Source of the DNA: DATGEP01 sp035310125
GTDB taxonomy: Bacteria > Chloroflexota > Ktedonobacteria > Ktedonobacterales > JADMIN01
Assembly (NCBI GenBank): GCA_035310125.1
Contig: DATGEP010000068.1
Span: 1-18,846 of the forward strand
DNA length: 18,846 bases
Reading direction: 5' to 3'
Part shown: positions 11,249 through 18,512 of the stretch, one piece after another
How the letters are laid out: each line of letters starts with the position of its first letter
Position numbering within the stretch: the first letter of the stretch is position 1
The notes under the pieces: model-generated
Databases searched by the model: none
Seen by the model: the letters and a program-made list of their open reading frames with translations, nothing else
What the model was told of the DNA's origin: nothing
Position numbers and translations under genes: made by a program

Positions 11249-14200
11249 ATGTCGGGACGAAAGCGGAACGGCAATGGCAAGCCGCTGAAGCGGAAACCAC
11301 AGGGCGCGCCCGCCGCACGCGCGAGCGCGCCGCGCAACGTCACGCTCGCTAGCGCCTCCTCCGGCTCCAGCGCGCGCGACACCACGACGCGCGCAAACGA
11401 CGCACCCGAGCGCCGCGATGCGTTGACTTCCGCCGTCGAGCCGACGGAGCGCGCGGTCGCCAACCCAAATACCGCCGCCGTTGCCGAGCTGGCCTCTCCA
11501 CTCGCTCCTCTGCCAGAGCTTGAGAATGTTTCAGCGGATGACAACCACAATGGCGCACGCAACGGGTCACCAGCCCACAACGGGCGCGACGGACAGCACC
11601 CCTACAGCGAGCCAACCGCCTCCGTCCAGCCCATTGAGCAAATCGTCGCGCTGGAAGAGCCACCCGTTGTGGAGAAGACCAGTTTGCGCCCATCGTTCGA
11701 GCGCCCGCGCCTGGACTTCAACTGGAACGATCTCGGCGTGCGCGGCAAAGAGCTCCCCGGAGCGATCTGGGCGAAGCTGCGCAACTATTCGCCGGAGCAA
11801 TACTGCTGGTTCGGCGTGCTCCTGCTCGCCGCCATCCTGCGTTTCTGGGACCTTGGCGGCAAGCCACTGCACCACGACGAAAGCATGCACGCCTATTTCT
11901 CGCTATCATTTGCGAATGATCCCGCCAGCTACGCATACAACCCCCTGCTCCACGGTCCCTTCCAGTTCCACGCCGAAGGCATCGTATTCGCCATTCTCAT
12001 CGGCTTGGAGCATCTCTTCCATCAGGCGCAGCCCTGGGGCAATCCCTGGATTACTGATGCCACGGCGCGCATCGTCCCGGCAACCTTCGGCCTCGGCATC
12101 GTCGCGCTGCCCATCTGGCTGCGCCGTGAATTGGGCCGTCCCGGCGCCCTCATCGCCGCGTTCCTGCTGGCCGTCTCGCCCGCCTTCGTCTACTTCTCGC
12201 GATTCCTGCGCGAGGACATCTATTTCAACTTCTTCATGTTCTTGATGATCGTCGCCGCCGTGCGCTTCGCCAGCGCACGCTCCCTGCGGTGGTTCGTGAC
12301 ACTCTTCGCCGCCACGGTGCTTGCCTACGCCACCTTCGAGGGCACCTACCTCGCGCTCGTCATCTTCTTCAGCTTCCTGGCCCTCCTGCTGATATGGGAG
12401 CTGGCGCAGAGCCTGGCGCGCGTGCTGCCGCGAACGCTGACCCCCGGCGAGCGCATCTTCTTCAGCCGCGCCACCCTGCTCGTTCTCGCCGGAGGCGCGG
12501 GCGCGCTCGCCGCGCATTACGGCATCCAGACATTGAACACGCTCAACGACACCATCACCAAGAGTACGGCCGCGAAGGCCGCGAGCGATGCCTTTGTGCA
12601 GCAATTGGAGGACCAGACCGTCGCCGTCATCCTCTATGCCAGCATCATCATCGCTCTTGTCGTCATCGGCGCCCTCTTCTGGCAGATGTACCGCGACGAC
12701 GCCGCGTACACCGCGGAGATGGCTCGCGCCCTGGCCCCCGATCCCGATGACCTCTTCGACGACGATGGCTTCGCGCTCGAAGACGAGCGCGCATCCCCGC
12801 CGTTGTCGCGTGTGGAGCGGCTGGATCGTATCCTGACCGCCCCTGGCCGCGCCAAAGCTAACCTCCGCGAGCGCCTCGATCCTCAGGAGCAGCCGTTCAT
12901 GCGTCTGGTGCTCGGCATCAGCTGGGTGCAATGGTTCGTCGCTTTCGTCGCCGGTTGGATGCTCTTCGCCGCGCTCTTCTGGGTGCTGCCCGGCGATGGC
13001 CACACGCTCGGCCAGGGTTTCCAGCAGGGCATCGGCCAGGGCGTCTGGCAGGGCATCTATTATTGGATCCAGCAACAGAAGGTGGCGCGCGGTGGCCAGC
13101 CGTGGTACTACTACCTGATGCTGATTCCGCTCTATGAGCAGCTTGCCTGTGTCTTCGGCCTGAGCGGCATCGTCTACTCACTCTTCCGCCCCACGCGCTT
13201 CCGTGTCTTCCTGATCTGGTGGTTCGCGCTCTCGTTGTTCCTCTACTCCTGGGCTGGCGAAAAAATGCCGTGGCTCAGCATCCATATTCTCCTGCCTTTG
13301 ATGCTGCTCGCTGGAATCGCGCTGGCCGCCGTGCTGCGCGGCTGCGTCGCGCTGGTCCGCCAGCTCGCGGGGAACACAGCGCCCGCCGCCAGCCTCACAC
13401 ATTGGCTCACCAAGCGTGAAGCCACCAGGGTGCTACTCGCTTCCGGTGCCTGCTTCCTGCTCTTCCTGGTCGCAGAGCTTGCGACCATCCAATCGCTTCC
13501 GCTACTGTTCCGCTTGTTTGTGGTGCTACCGCTGCTGGCGCTCTCGCTCGCCTTGTTCGTCATGGGGTTGGTCATTGCCGGTATCTTCCGGCCCACTGCC
13601 ACCATCCTCGGCGCCACTCTCGCCATTCTGCTGCTCATCCCGATGATCCACAGCATGCTCGTGCTGAGCTATCAAGACCCCGCCAACGGCCCGCACGAGA
13701 TGATGGTCTACGTGCAGACCACCCCGGATGTGGACCTCGTGATGCGGAAGATCCAGCAGGCGGACCAGGCGCTCTACGGCGGCAGGCATCTGCTCAAGAT
13801 CGGCGTCGGCGCCGGCCAGGAGTGGCCCTTCTACTGGTATCTGCGCGACTACCACAACGTCGCCTGGGGATACAACGCCAGCAGCCCCAGCGCACAGCAG
13901 GAAGACGTGCTGATCCTCTCGACGGCCGCCGATGGTGTGGGCAGCCCCGATACCAGCGACGCCTTCATGGCGCTGCACCCGCACGACTACACCGCGAAAG
14001 AGTACGCGCTGCGCTCCTGGTGGGATGAGGGCTACAAGCCGCCTCCCTGCGTCGCGACAAAGCGCGCGCCGTGTCCGGCGTCCGCCAACTGGGGCTCCGG
14101 CGTTGGACCCGGCCTCTACCTGACTTACGGCAGCAACCCACCTCCGGGTGCGCAATTCGACTTCGGGCGGGCCGCCGGGCGCGTGTGGAGCTGGCTCTGG

Positions 14201-14284
14201 ACACGCCAGGCGTTCGGCAACACGACCGGCCCGTATTACGATTTCGTCTTCGTCGTCCGCAACGGCGTGCCCGTCCAGCCATAG
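11249..14284 (+). CDS. TIGR03663 (Agl23-like) GT39-type membrane protein
   Basis: A 1011-aa polytopic membrane protein. Residues 1-165 are a polar, probably disordered cytoplasmic extension (SGRKRNGNGKPLKRKPQG, then Ala/Ser/Asn-rich). The membrane part starts near 180. The first extracytoplasmic loop carries LGGKPLHHDESMHAY with HHDES at 208-212, the acidic motif expected for GT-C/GT39 catalysis. Further family blocks are NPLLHGPFQFH, SRFLRED (317-323), ARGGQPWYYYLMLIPLYE (about 612-631) and WAGEKMPW (668-675). Together these are the signature of TIGR03663, named 'flippase activity-associated protein Agl23' in databases. An acidic loop (about 480-550) with DPDDLFDDDGF separates two membrane blocks. 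The C-terminus from about 820 is soluble and includes GQEWPFYWYLRDYHNV. The ATG lies 12 bp after the preceding stop, with GAGAGG and AGGAG upstream. This family typically sits next to DUF2298 genes, as here. The substrate is unknown and the flippase link rests on the name only. Confidence 0.88.
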   Translation: MSGRKRNGNGKPLKRKPQGAPAARASAPRNVTLASASSGSSARDTTTRANDAPERRDALTSAVEPTERAVANPNTAAVAELASPLAPLPELENVSADDNHNGARNGSPAHNGRDGQHPYSEPTASVQPIEQIVALEEPPVVEKTSLRPSFERPRLDFNWNDLGVRGKELPGAIWAKLRNYSPEQYCWFGVLLLAAILRFWDLGGKPLHHDESMHAYFSLSFANDPASYAYNPLLHGPFQFHAEGIVFAILIGLEHLFHQAQPWGNPWITDATARIVPATFGLGIVALPIWLRRELGRPGALIAAFLLAVSPAFVYFSRFLREDIYFNFFMFLMIVAAVRFASARSLRWFVTLFAATVLAYATFEGTYLALVIFFSFLALLLIWELAQSLARVLPRTLTPGERIFFSRATLLVLAGGAGALAAHYGIQTLNTLNDTITKSTAAKAASDAFVQQLEDQTVAVILYASIIIALVVIGALFWQMYRDDAAYTAEMARALAPDPDDLFDDDGFALEDERASPPLSRVERLDRILTAPGRAKANLRERLDPQEQPFMRLVLGISWVQWFVAFVAGWMLFAALFWVLPGDGHTLGQGFQQGIGQGVWQGIYYWIQQQKVARGGQPWYYYLMLIPLYEQLACVFGLSGIVYSLFRPTRFRVFLIWWFALSLFLYSWAGEKMPWLSIHILLPLMLLAGIALAAVLRGCVALVRQLAGNTAPAASLTHWLTKREATRVLLASGACFLLFLVAELATIQSLPLLFRLFVVLPLLALSLALFVMGLVIAGIFRPTATILGATLAILLLIPMIHSMLVLSYQDPANGPHEMMVYVQTTPDVDLVMRKIQQADQALYGGRHLLKIGVGAGQEWPFYWYLRDYHNVAWGYNASSPSAQQEDVLILSTAADGVGSPDTSDAFMALHPHDYTAKEYALRSWWDEGYKPPPCVATKRAPCPASANWGSGVGPGLYLTYGSNPPPGAQFDFGRAAGRVWSWLWTRQAFGNTTGPYYDFVFVVRNGVPVQP

Positions 14285-14290
14285 CCCATT

Positions 14291-14330
14291 CCTGCCTCCT
14301 TCTCTCTCGTGGAGAGGGGGCGGGACGTAC
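14291..14330 (+). repeat. CT/GA-rich hairpin between the operon and rnc
   Basis: CCTTCTCTC then TCGT then GGAGAGGGG (about 14298-14319) can fold with G-U pairs and is followed by CGGGACGTACGG. The arrangement resembles the CCCCTCTC/GAGAGGGG element at 7515-7549, here between genes. No T-run follows, so I do not call it an intrinsic terminator. Confidence 0.5.
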
Positions 14331-14352
14331 GGCTCTAGCTCTGGTTTTCCCT

Positions 14353-15087
14353 ATGACCAACCCACTACCCACGCAAAATACAGCGAGCGCCATTGATCTC
14401 ACCCCGCTCGAAGAGCGGGTGGGCGTCATCTTTGCCGACCGCTCATTGCTGGTGCGCGCCCTCACGCACCACTCCAGCCTGCCGGAGTCCGAGCGCCTGC
14501 GCTCGTACGACACGCTCGAATTCCTGGGCGATGCCTTGCTCGGCGCGCAGGTGGTCGAATACATCTACCGCAGCTACCCGGACGCCAACGAGGGCGAGAT
14601 GACCGCGCTTAAGTCCGAGGTCGTCAGCCGGCGCGTGCTGGCTCGCGTTGGCGAGCGGCTGGACCTGGACGGCTTCATCCGCGTAGATATCGCCAGCCTG
14701 CGCACCTTCAATGAGCGCTCGCGCGACTCCCTGCGCGCCGATGTCGTCGAAGCGCTCGTCGCCGCCATCCATCTCGATCAGGGTCGCGCAGCCGCCGAAG
14801 CCTTCGTCGCCCGTGAGATTCTGCCGCTCATCGCGGCGATCAAAGCGGACCCCGCCGGCATCAACCCCAAAGGCGCCCTCCAGCAACACATCCTGCGGCA
14901 GATGGGCGTTCTCCCGCGCTATGAAACGCTCGCGGAGACGGGGCGCGACAACGACCGCCACTACACCGTCGGCATCTACGTGGGCGAGCGCCTGCTCGCC
15001 ACCGGCACGGGCAGCAGCATCAAAGAAGCCAGCCGCGAAGCCGCCCGCATCGCCCTGCACGGCGAGCCGTCTCCCTCAGACAAGTAG
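14353..15087 (+). CDS. rnc: Ribonuclease III
   Basis: A 244-aa endonuclease that cleaves double-stranded RNA in rRNA processing and RNA turnover; it acts in the cytoplasm as a dimer. The catalytic domain (about 17-160) shows LEERVGVIFADRSLLVRALTHHSS, the signature TLEFLGDALLG (54-64), EGEM (80-83) and RADVVEALVAAIHLD (128-142). The metal ligands E56, D60, D130 and E133 are present. The position of E. coli Glu38 is Asp53 here, a conservative change. A dsRNA-binding domain follows (about 171-235: NPKGALQQHI to SSIKEASREAARIAL). The length is normal for the family. The reading frame is open upstream to 14071 inside the Agl23-like gene, but homology begins near LEERVG, so I take the ATG at 14353. 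No good Shine-Dalgarno sequence precedes it; the nearby start could also be leaderless or coupled. It lies 68 bp after the membrane operon in the same direction. Confidence 0.95.
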   Translation: MTNPLPTQNTASAIDLTPLEERVGVIFADRSLLVRALTHHSSLPESERLRSYDTLEFLGDALLGAQVVEYIYRSYPDANEGEMTALKSEVVSRRVLARVGERLDLDGFIRVDIASLRTFNERSRDSLRADVVEALVAAIHLDQGRAAAEAFVAREILPLIAAIKADPAGINPKGALQQHILRQMGVLPRYETLAETGRDNDRHYTVGIYVGERLLATGTGSSIKEASREAARIALHGEPSPSDK

Positions 15088-15189
15088 AACTCCTCCCCTA
15101 CGAAGTTCCAAAGCACGATACCGGCGCGCAAGCGTGCGCTTCCGATTCGGACGCCGGGCGCAGGAATACGTATGTATGTTACCGGTGTA

Positions 15190-15221
15190 GCGACCTGTAT
15201 CACACAACCAACCCAGGTCGC
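15190..15221. repeat. GCGACCTG...CAGGTCGC inverted repeat
   Basis: Perfect 8-bp arms at 15190-15197 and 15214-15221. The left arm is preceded by GTGTA and the right arm followed by CATTCCC, giving a GTAG-CGACC...GGTCGCC layout. That layout recalls the GTAGG-type palindromes inside the upstream operon. Confidence 0.5.
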
Positions 15222-15334
15222 CATTCCCACCAACCCGCGCGGACAGGACGATCTACTCCACCGGGTGAAATTCTTCACACAATCAGGAACGCTTGGGCGT
15301 GCGGCGTGAGACACAACAAATGTGGAAAGGCAGC

Positions 15335-15339
15335 AGGAG
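15335..15339 (+). promoter_or_regulatory. Ribosome binding site deciding the DHA2 exporter start
   Basis: AGGAG four bases before ATG at 15344. Earlier in-frame starts (TTG at 15293, ATG at 15320) have no such site, so 15344 is preferred. Confidence 0.6.
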
Positions 15340-15343
15340 AAAT

Positions 15344-16870
15344 ATGCATACCGATCAGAGGCAACCCGACTTGGCGTTTCGCGGTATAGGAACCATCCAA
15401 CCGAATAGCTCACGCTGGTTGTCGCTGCTCGTCCTCTGCGCCGGCTTTCTCATGATCGTCGTTGACGCAACCATTGTCAACGTGGCGCTCCCCTCGATCC
15501 AGCACGACCTCGCCTTCTCGCAATCCAACCTGGCCTGGGTCGTGAATGCGTATCTGATTGCGTACGCCGGCATCATGCTGCTGGCTGGGCGGCTCGGCGA
15601 CCTGATCGGTCGCAAGCGCATCTTTCTCATCGGAATTGCCCTCTTCACGACGGCTTCGCTGCTGTGCGGCCTGTCATTCAGCCAGCCGCTGTTGATCGCC
15701 GCCCGATTCGCGCAGGGCGTAGGCGGCGCGCTCAGCTCGGCGGTGATCCTGGGAATGGTGGTGACGTTGTTCCCAGAACCAGGAGACCAGGTGCGAGCCA
15801 TCGGCATCTTTAGCTTCGTCGCCTCTGCTGGCGCTGCGGTCGGGCTGCTGGCCGGTGGGTTGATCACTCAGGCGATCAGCTGGCACTGGATCTTCTTCGT
15901 CAACCTCCCCATCGGTGTGACCACCGCGGTGCTGGCCTCGCGTCTGCTCGCATCCGACCCCGGCATTGGCCTTGGCGAGGGCGCCGATGTGCTCGGCGCG
16001 GTGCTCGTCACGGTCGCGCTGATGCTGGGCGTCTACGCCATCGTCGAGTCGGACTCCTATGGTCTGGGCTCATTGCGTACGATAGGGATCGGCGCCGTCG
16101 CTACCAGCCTGTTGGTCGCATTCGTCATACGCCAGGCGGTCGCCCGCAACCCGATACTGCCGCTGCGCCTGTTCCGCTCGCGCGCGGTCTCCGGGGCGAA
16201 CCTCATTCAGACCGTGATGGGCGGTGCATTCTTCGGCTTCTTCTTCCTCGGCTCGCTCGATATGGAGCGGGTGCTGCGCTTCGGTCCACTGGCGATTGGC
16301 TTGGCGTTCCTCCCGGTGGCGTTGGGCATGGGGGCGCTCTCAATTGGATTATCCGCCCGGCTGACACTGCGCTTCGGCGCCCGCAACGTACTCCTGACGG
16401 GGCAAGCTTTGATTGTAATCGGGCTCGTGCTCATCGCGCATGGGCCAATGCACGGCGAGTATGTACGGGACCTGTTGCCGATGATGGCTCTGCTTGGTGT
16501 GGGTGGCGGTCTTGCCTTCCCCGCGTTGACCGTCCTGGCCATGTCCCGCGCGACACCGCAAGACGCGGGACTTGCCTCCGGTTTGCTCAATACGACCTCG
16601 CAGGTCGGCGCCGCGCTCGGCCTGGCGGTCCTCGCCACTCTGGCGGCCAATCGGACGGATCATCTGCTGGCGGCAAAGCTGAACACCATCGCCGCGCTGA
16701 GCGGCGGCTACCACTTCGCCTGGGCCATCGGCGCTGGGCTGGTCGTCGCGACGATTCTCGTCGCGGTCACGCTCTTGAGGTCCGAGCCGGCGCGCGTTGC
16801 CGCAACGGATAGCTCACTGTCGCCGGAGGCGGCGGACAGCGAGCCGGAAGTAGAGGAGATCTGCGCGTAG
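15344..16870 (+). CDS. MFS transporter, DHA2 (EmrB/QacA) 14-TM drug:H+ antiporter family
   Basis: A 508-aa inner-membrane transporter with about 14 hydrophobic segments. Motif D1 (VDATIVNVALPSI, with D41) lies in the first helix. Motif A is GRLGDLIGRKR at 82-92. An antiporter-type helix with FSFVASAGAAVGLLAGG precedes WHWIFFVNLPIG. These mark DHA2 proton-driven exporters of drugs or other small molecules; the real substrate cannot be read from sequence. A polar acidic tail (EAADSEPEVEEICA) closes the protein. The ATG at 15344 is chosen over upstream in-frame starts because AGGAG precedes it, and it leaves a short polar N-terminus (MHTDQRQPDL) before helix 1. No regulator gene lies beside it. 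The small palindrome at 15265-15278 is the only operator candidate I see. It is convergent with the next MFS gene. Confidence 0.9.
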   Translation: MHTDQRQPDLAFRGIGTIQPNSSRWLSLLVLCAGFLMIVVDATIVNVALPSIQHDLAFSQSNLAWVVNAYLIAYAGIMLLAGRLGDLIGRKRIFLIGIALFTTASLLCGLSFSQPLLIAARFAQGVGGALSSAVILGMVVTLFPEPGDQVRAIGIFSFVASAGAAVGLLAGGLITQAISWHWIFFVNLPIGVTTAVLASRLLASDPGIGLGEGADVLGAVLVTVALMLGVYAIVESDSYGLGSLRTIGIGAVATSLLVAFVIRQAVARNPILPLRLFRSRAVSGANLIQTVMGGAFFGFFFLGSLDMERVLRFGPLAIGLAFLPVALGMGALSIGLSARLTLRFGARNVLLTGQALIVIGLVLIAHGPMHGEYVRDLLPMMALLGVGGGLAFPALTVLAMSRATPQDAGLASGLLNTTSQVGAALGLAVLATLAANRTDHLLAAKLNTIAALSGGYHFAWAIGAGLVVATILVAVTLLRSEPARVAATDSSLSPEAADSEPEVEEICA

Positions 16871-17108
16871 CCAGGCGACCGAGGAAGGCGCTCCTATCGA
16901 GCATAGTTAGGATGAGATGGAGCGCCGAAGGTCTGGCCTACCCCAACTCTCAGCGCCAATCTTGCCAGGAAACGGTAGGCCAGGGGCAGCGACGTGGACA
17001 TGGTAGCCTGCCTCTTCTGAGGTCTCTCTCTGGCAAGCTACGCGGCGTCAGCCGGTAGGCATCTCACGCCTGTGCTGCACTGGCTGGCCCGATTAGCTCA
17101 TGAATGGC
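16871..17108. other. Convergent intergenic region with inverted repeats
   Basis: The 238 bp between two convergent exporter genes contain CTGGCCTACC/GGTAGGCCAG (16933-16942 with 16974-16983, perfect 10-bp arms, 31-bp loop). A second, interleaved pair is CTTGCCAG/CTGGCAAG (16961-16968 with 17030-17037). Neither has the short loop and T-run of a classical terminator. No reading frame here looks coding. Confidence 0.5.
16933..16983. repeat. Perfect 10-bp inverted repeat CTGGCCTACC/GGTAGGCCAG
   Basis: Arms at 16933-16942 and 16974-16983 are separated by 31 bp. They could form a bidirectional hairpin for the two convergent transporter genes or be a remnant of a dispersed element. Confidence 0.6.
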
Positions 17109-18512
17109 TCATACGGAAGCGCCGTCGGGGACGTATGGCGTGGGAGTGTGCTCGCGCAGCCGGTCGTCATAGCGGCGAAACTGGGGCAGCGCCAGCGCCA
17201 TCAAACCAACACCCACCACGCAGAGCACGCCTCCAGAGAGTACCGAGAAGCGCGGCGTAAAGATGGTCGCGATGGCGCCCGACTCAACATCACCAAGCAG
17301 TGGCCCGCTGCTATAGCTGATCAGCTCGATGCTGGCGAGACGGCCTCGCAGCGCATCGGGAATCGTCTTGTTCCAGATGACGCTCCGGAAGAGGCCGCTC
17401 ACCATGTCGGCGCCGCCAGCCAGCGCGAGAAACACCAGCGCCAGAGGCAGCGACGGCGCCAGCCCCAAACACACGATCGCGACTCCCCAGCCGCCAGCCG
17501 CCAGCAGCACCGCCAGCCCGTGCCGGTGAACCCGTCCCGTCCACCCGCTGGTCGCCGAGGCCAGGAACGCCCCAACCGCCGGCGCCGCATACAGCAGTCC
17601 CAGCGCCGTCGCGGCCGGGATGGTTGCGGTGTGACGTGTGTAGAGAACGGCTAGCGATGGGAAAAGCGCGGTGGGCATACCAAAGAACATTGCCACCATA
17701 TCCACGAGATAGGTGCCGAGCAGCTCCGGGCGGCTGCGCGCGTAGCGCAGCCCTTCCGCGACTCGCCGCAGGCTGGGCCGCTCGGCGTCTGGTGGGGGTG
17801 GTACGGCGCGCATGAGGCGCAGCGCCAGTAGCGAGATGATGAAGGTCACCACATCTACGCCGTAGGTGCTCGGCAGACCTACACTCGCAATGAGCAGTCC
17901 AGCGGCGGCTGGCCCCAGGATACTCCCGAAGGTCCAGCGCAGCGAGTTGAGCGCGCCCGCCGCTGCCAGCTCATCCGGCGTGACGAGGCGCGGCAGCAGG
18001 GCATCGAGCGAAGGCCGCTGGAGGGCATCCAATCCGGCCGCCAGCGCGGCGACGACGTACAGCAGCCAGAGCTGGGGCCGCGGCAGCAGCGCGTTCACCA
18101 GCAGCACGCCGGAGAGCCCGGCCAGCGAAAGCTCCGTGAGCTGAACCAGCCGCCGCCGGTCGAAAGCATCGGCCAGCGCGCCACCCACAAAGGCGAGCAC
18201 GAGCAGCGGCAGAAGCTGCACGACACCGAAAAGGCCAACCGCCAGTGGCGAATGCGTCATAGTGAACGCCTGATAGGGTAGCGCAACTGCCGTGATCATG
18301 TTGCCGAAAGAGGAGACTATCTGCCCGGTGAAGAGCAGACGGTAGTCGCGGTGGCGGCGTAGCGGGCTGGTATCCAGCACCGCGAGGCGCAACAGACGCC
18401 GTGCCAGGGGCAGGTCACTCAGCGCTTCGTCTTGGACGTGTGCGAGCTTGTCCGGCAGCGATGCGGGAGCATCCGTGTCGGTTTCATGGTCTGCTGTATG
18501 ATGCCGCGTCAT
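17109..18512 (-). CDS. MFS transporter, MFS_3 / EntS-like family
   Basis: A 467-aa membrane protein with about 12 helices. After a polar N-terminal tail (1-50), PLRRHRDYRLLFTGQIVSSF (50-69) and GNMIT form the first-helix signature of the MFS_3 family (PF05977), which includes the enterobactin exporter EntS and macrolide-type exporters. Motif A is GGALADAFDRRR (110-121). Between helices 4 and 5 the family block LQRPSLDALLPRLVTPDELA (164-183) and AAGALNSLRW is present, then GSILGPAAAG (196-205). Its role is probably efflux of a siderophore, antibiotic or other small molecule by proton antiport; no biosynthetic genes nearby hint at the substrate. The ATG at 18512 has only a weak purine-rich site upstream. 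It converges on the DHA2 exporter but belongs to a different MFS family, so the two are neighbours rather than duplicates. Confidence 0.9.
   Translation of the reverse strand: MTRHHTADHETDTDAPASLPDKLAHVQDEALSDLPLARRLLRLAVLDTSPLRRHRDYRLLFTGQIVSSFGNMITAVALPYQAFTMTHSPLAVGLFGVVQLLPLLVLAFVGGALADAFDRRRLVQLTELSLAGLSGVLLVNALLPRPQLWLLYVVAALAAGLDALQRPSLDALLPRLVTPDELAAAGALNSLRWTFGSILGPAAAGLLIASVGLPSTYGVDVVTFIISLLALRLMRAVPPPPDAERPSLRRVAEGLRYARSRPELLGTYLVDMVAMFFGMPTALFPSLAVLYTRHTATIPAATALGLLYAAPAVGAFLASATSGWTGRVHRHGLAVLLAAGGWGVAIVCLGLAPSLPLALVFLALAGGADMVSGLFRSVIWNKTIPDALRGRLASIELISYSSGPLLGDVESGAIATIFTPRFSVLSGGVLCVVGVGLMALALPQFRRYDDRLREHTPTPYVPDGASV

Larger units (their letters stand above)
15088..15343. 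other. Intergenic region with palindromes, upstream of the DHA2 exporter
   Basis: A 256-bp gap holding three inverted repeats. GCGCGC/GTGCGC (15124-15129 with 15134-15139) lies just after rnc but lacks a T-run. GCGACCTG/CAGGTCGC (15190-15197 with 15214-15221) begins with GTAG like the dispersed repeats. GTGAA/TTCAC with an ATTC loop (15265-15278) lies close to the exporter start and could be an operator. No clear sigma-70 promoter pair is visible. Confidence 0.5.

Noticed and set aside
11906..13075. 389-codon minus-strand open frame opposite the Agl23-like gene
   Set aside because: Composition (Glu/Gly/Ala/His runs) is that of an antisense shadow; the plus strand encodes clear family motifs over the same bases.
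14298..14320. Intrinsic terminator after the operon
   Set aside because: The stem needs G-U pairs and no T-run follows.
14071..14352. N-terminal extension of RNase III from an upstream in-frame start
   Set aside because: It would overlap the Agl23-like gene by over 200 bp, and the extension has no resemblance to the family.
15293..15343. Longer start (TTG) for the DHA2 exporter
   Set aside because: No ribosome site, and a well placed AGGAG precedes the ATG at 15344.
17088..17130. tRNA-like stretch (GATTAGCTCA)
   Set aside because: No acceptor stem, anticodon arm or T-arm can be formed around it.
15344..18512. The two MFS genes as a recent duplication
   Set aside because: They belong to different MFS families (DHA2 with 14 helices and MFS_3 with 12) and share only general motif A.
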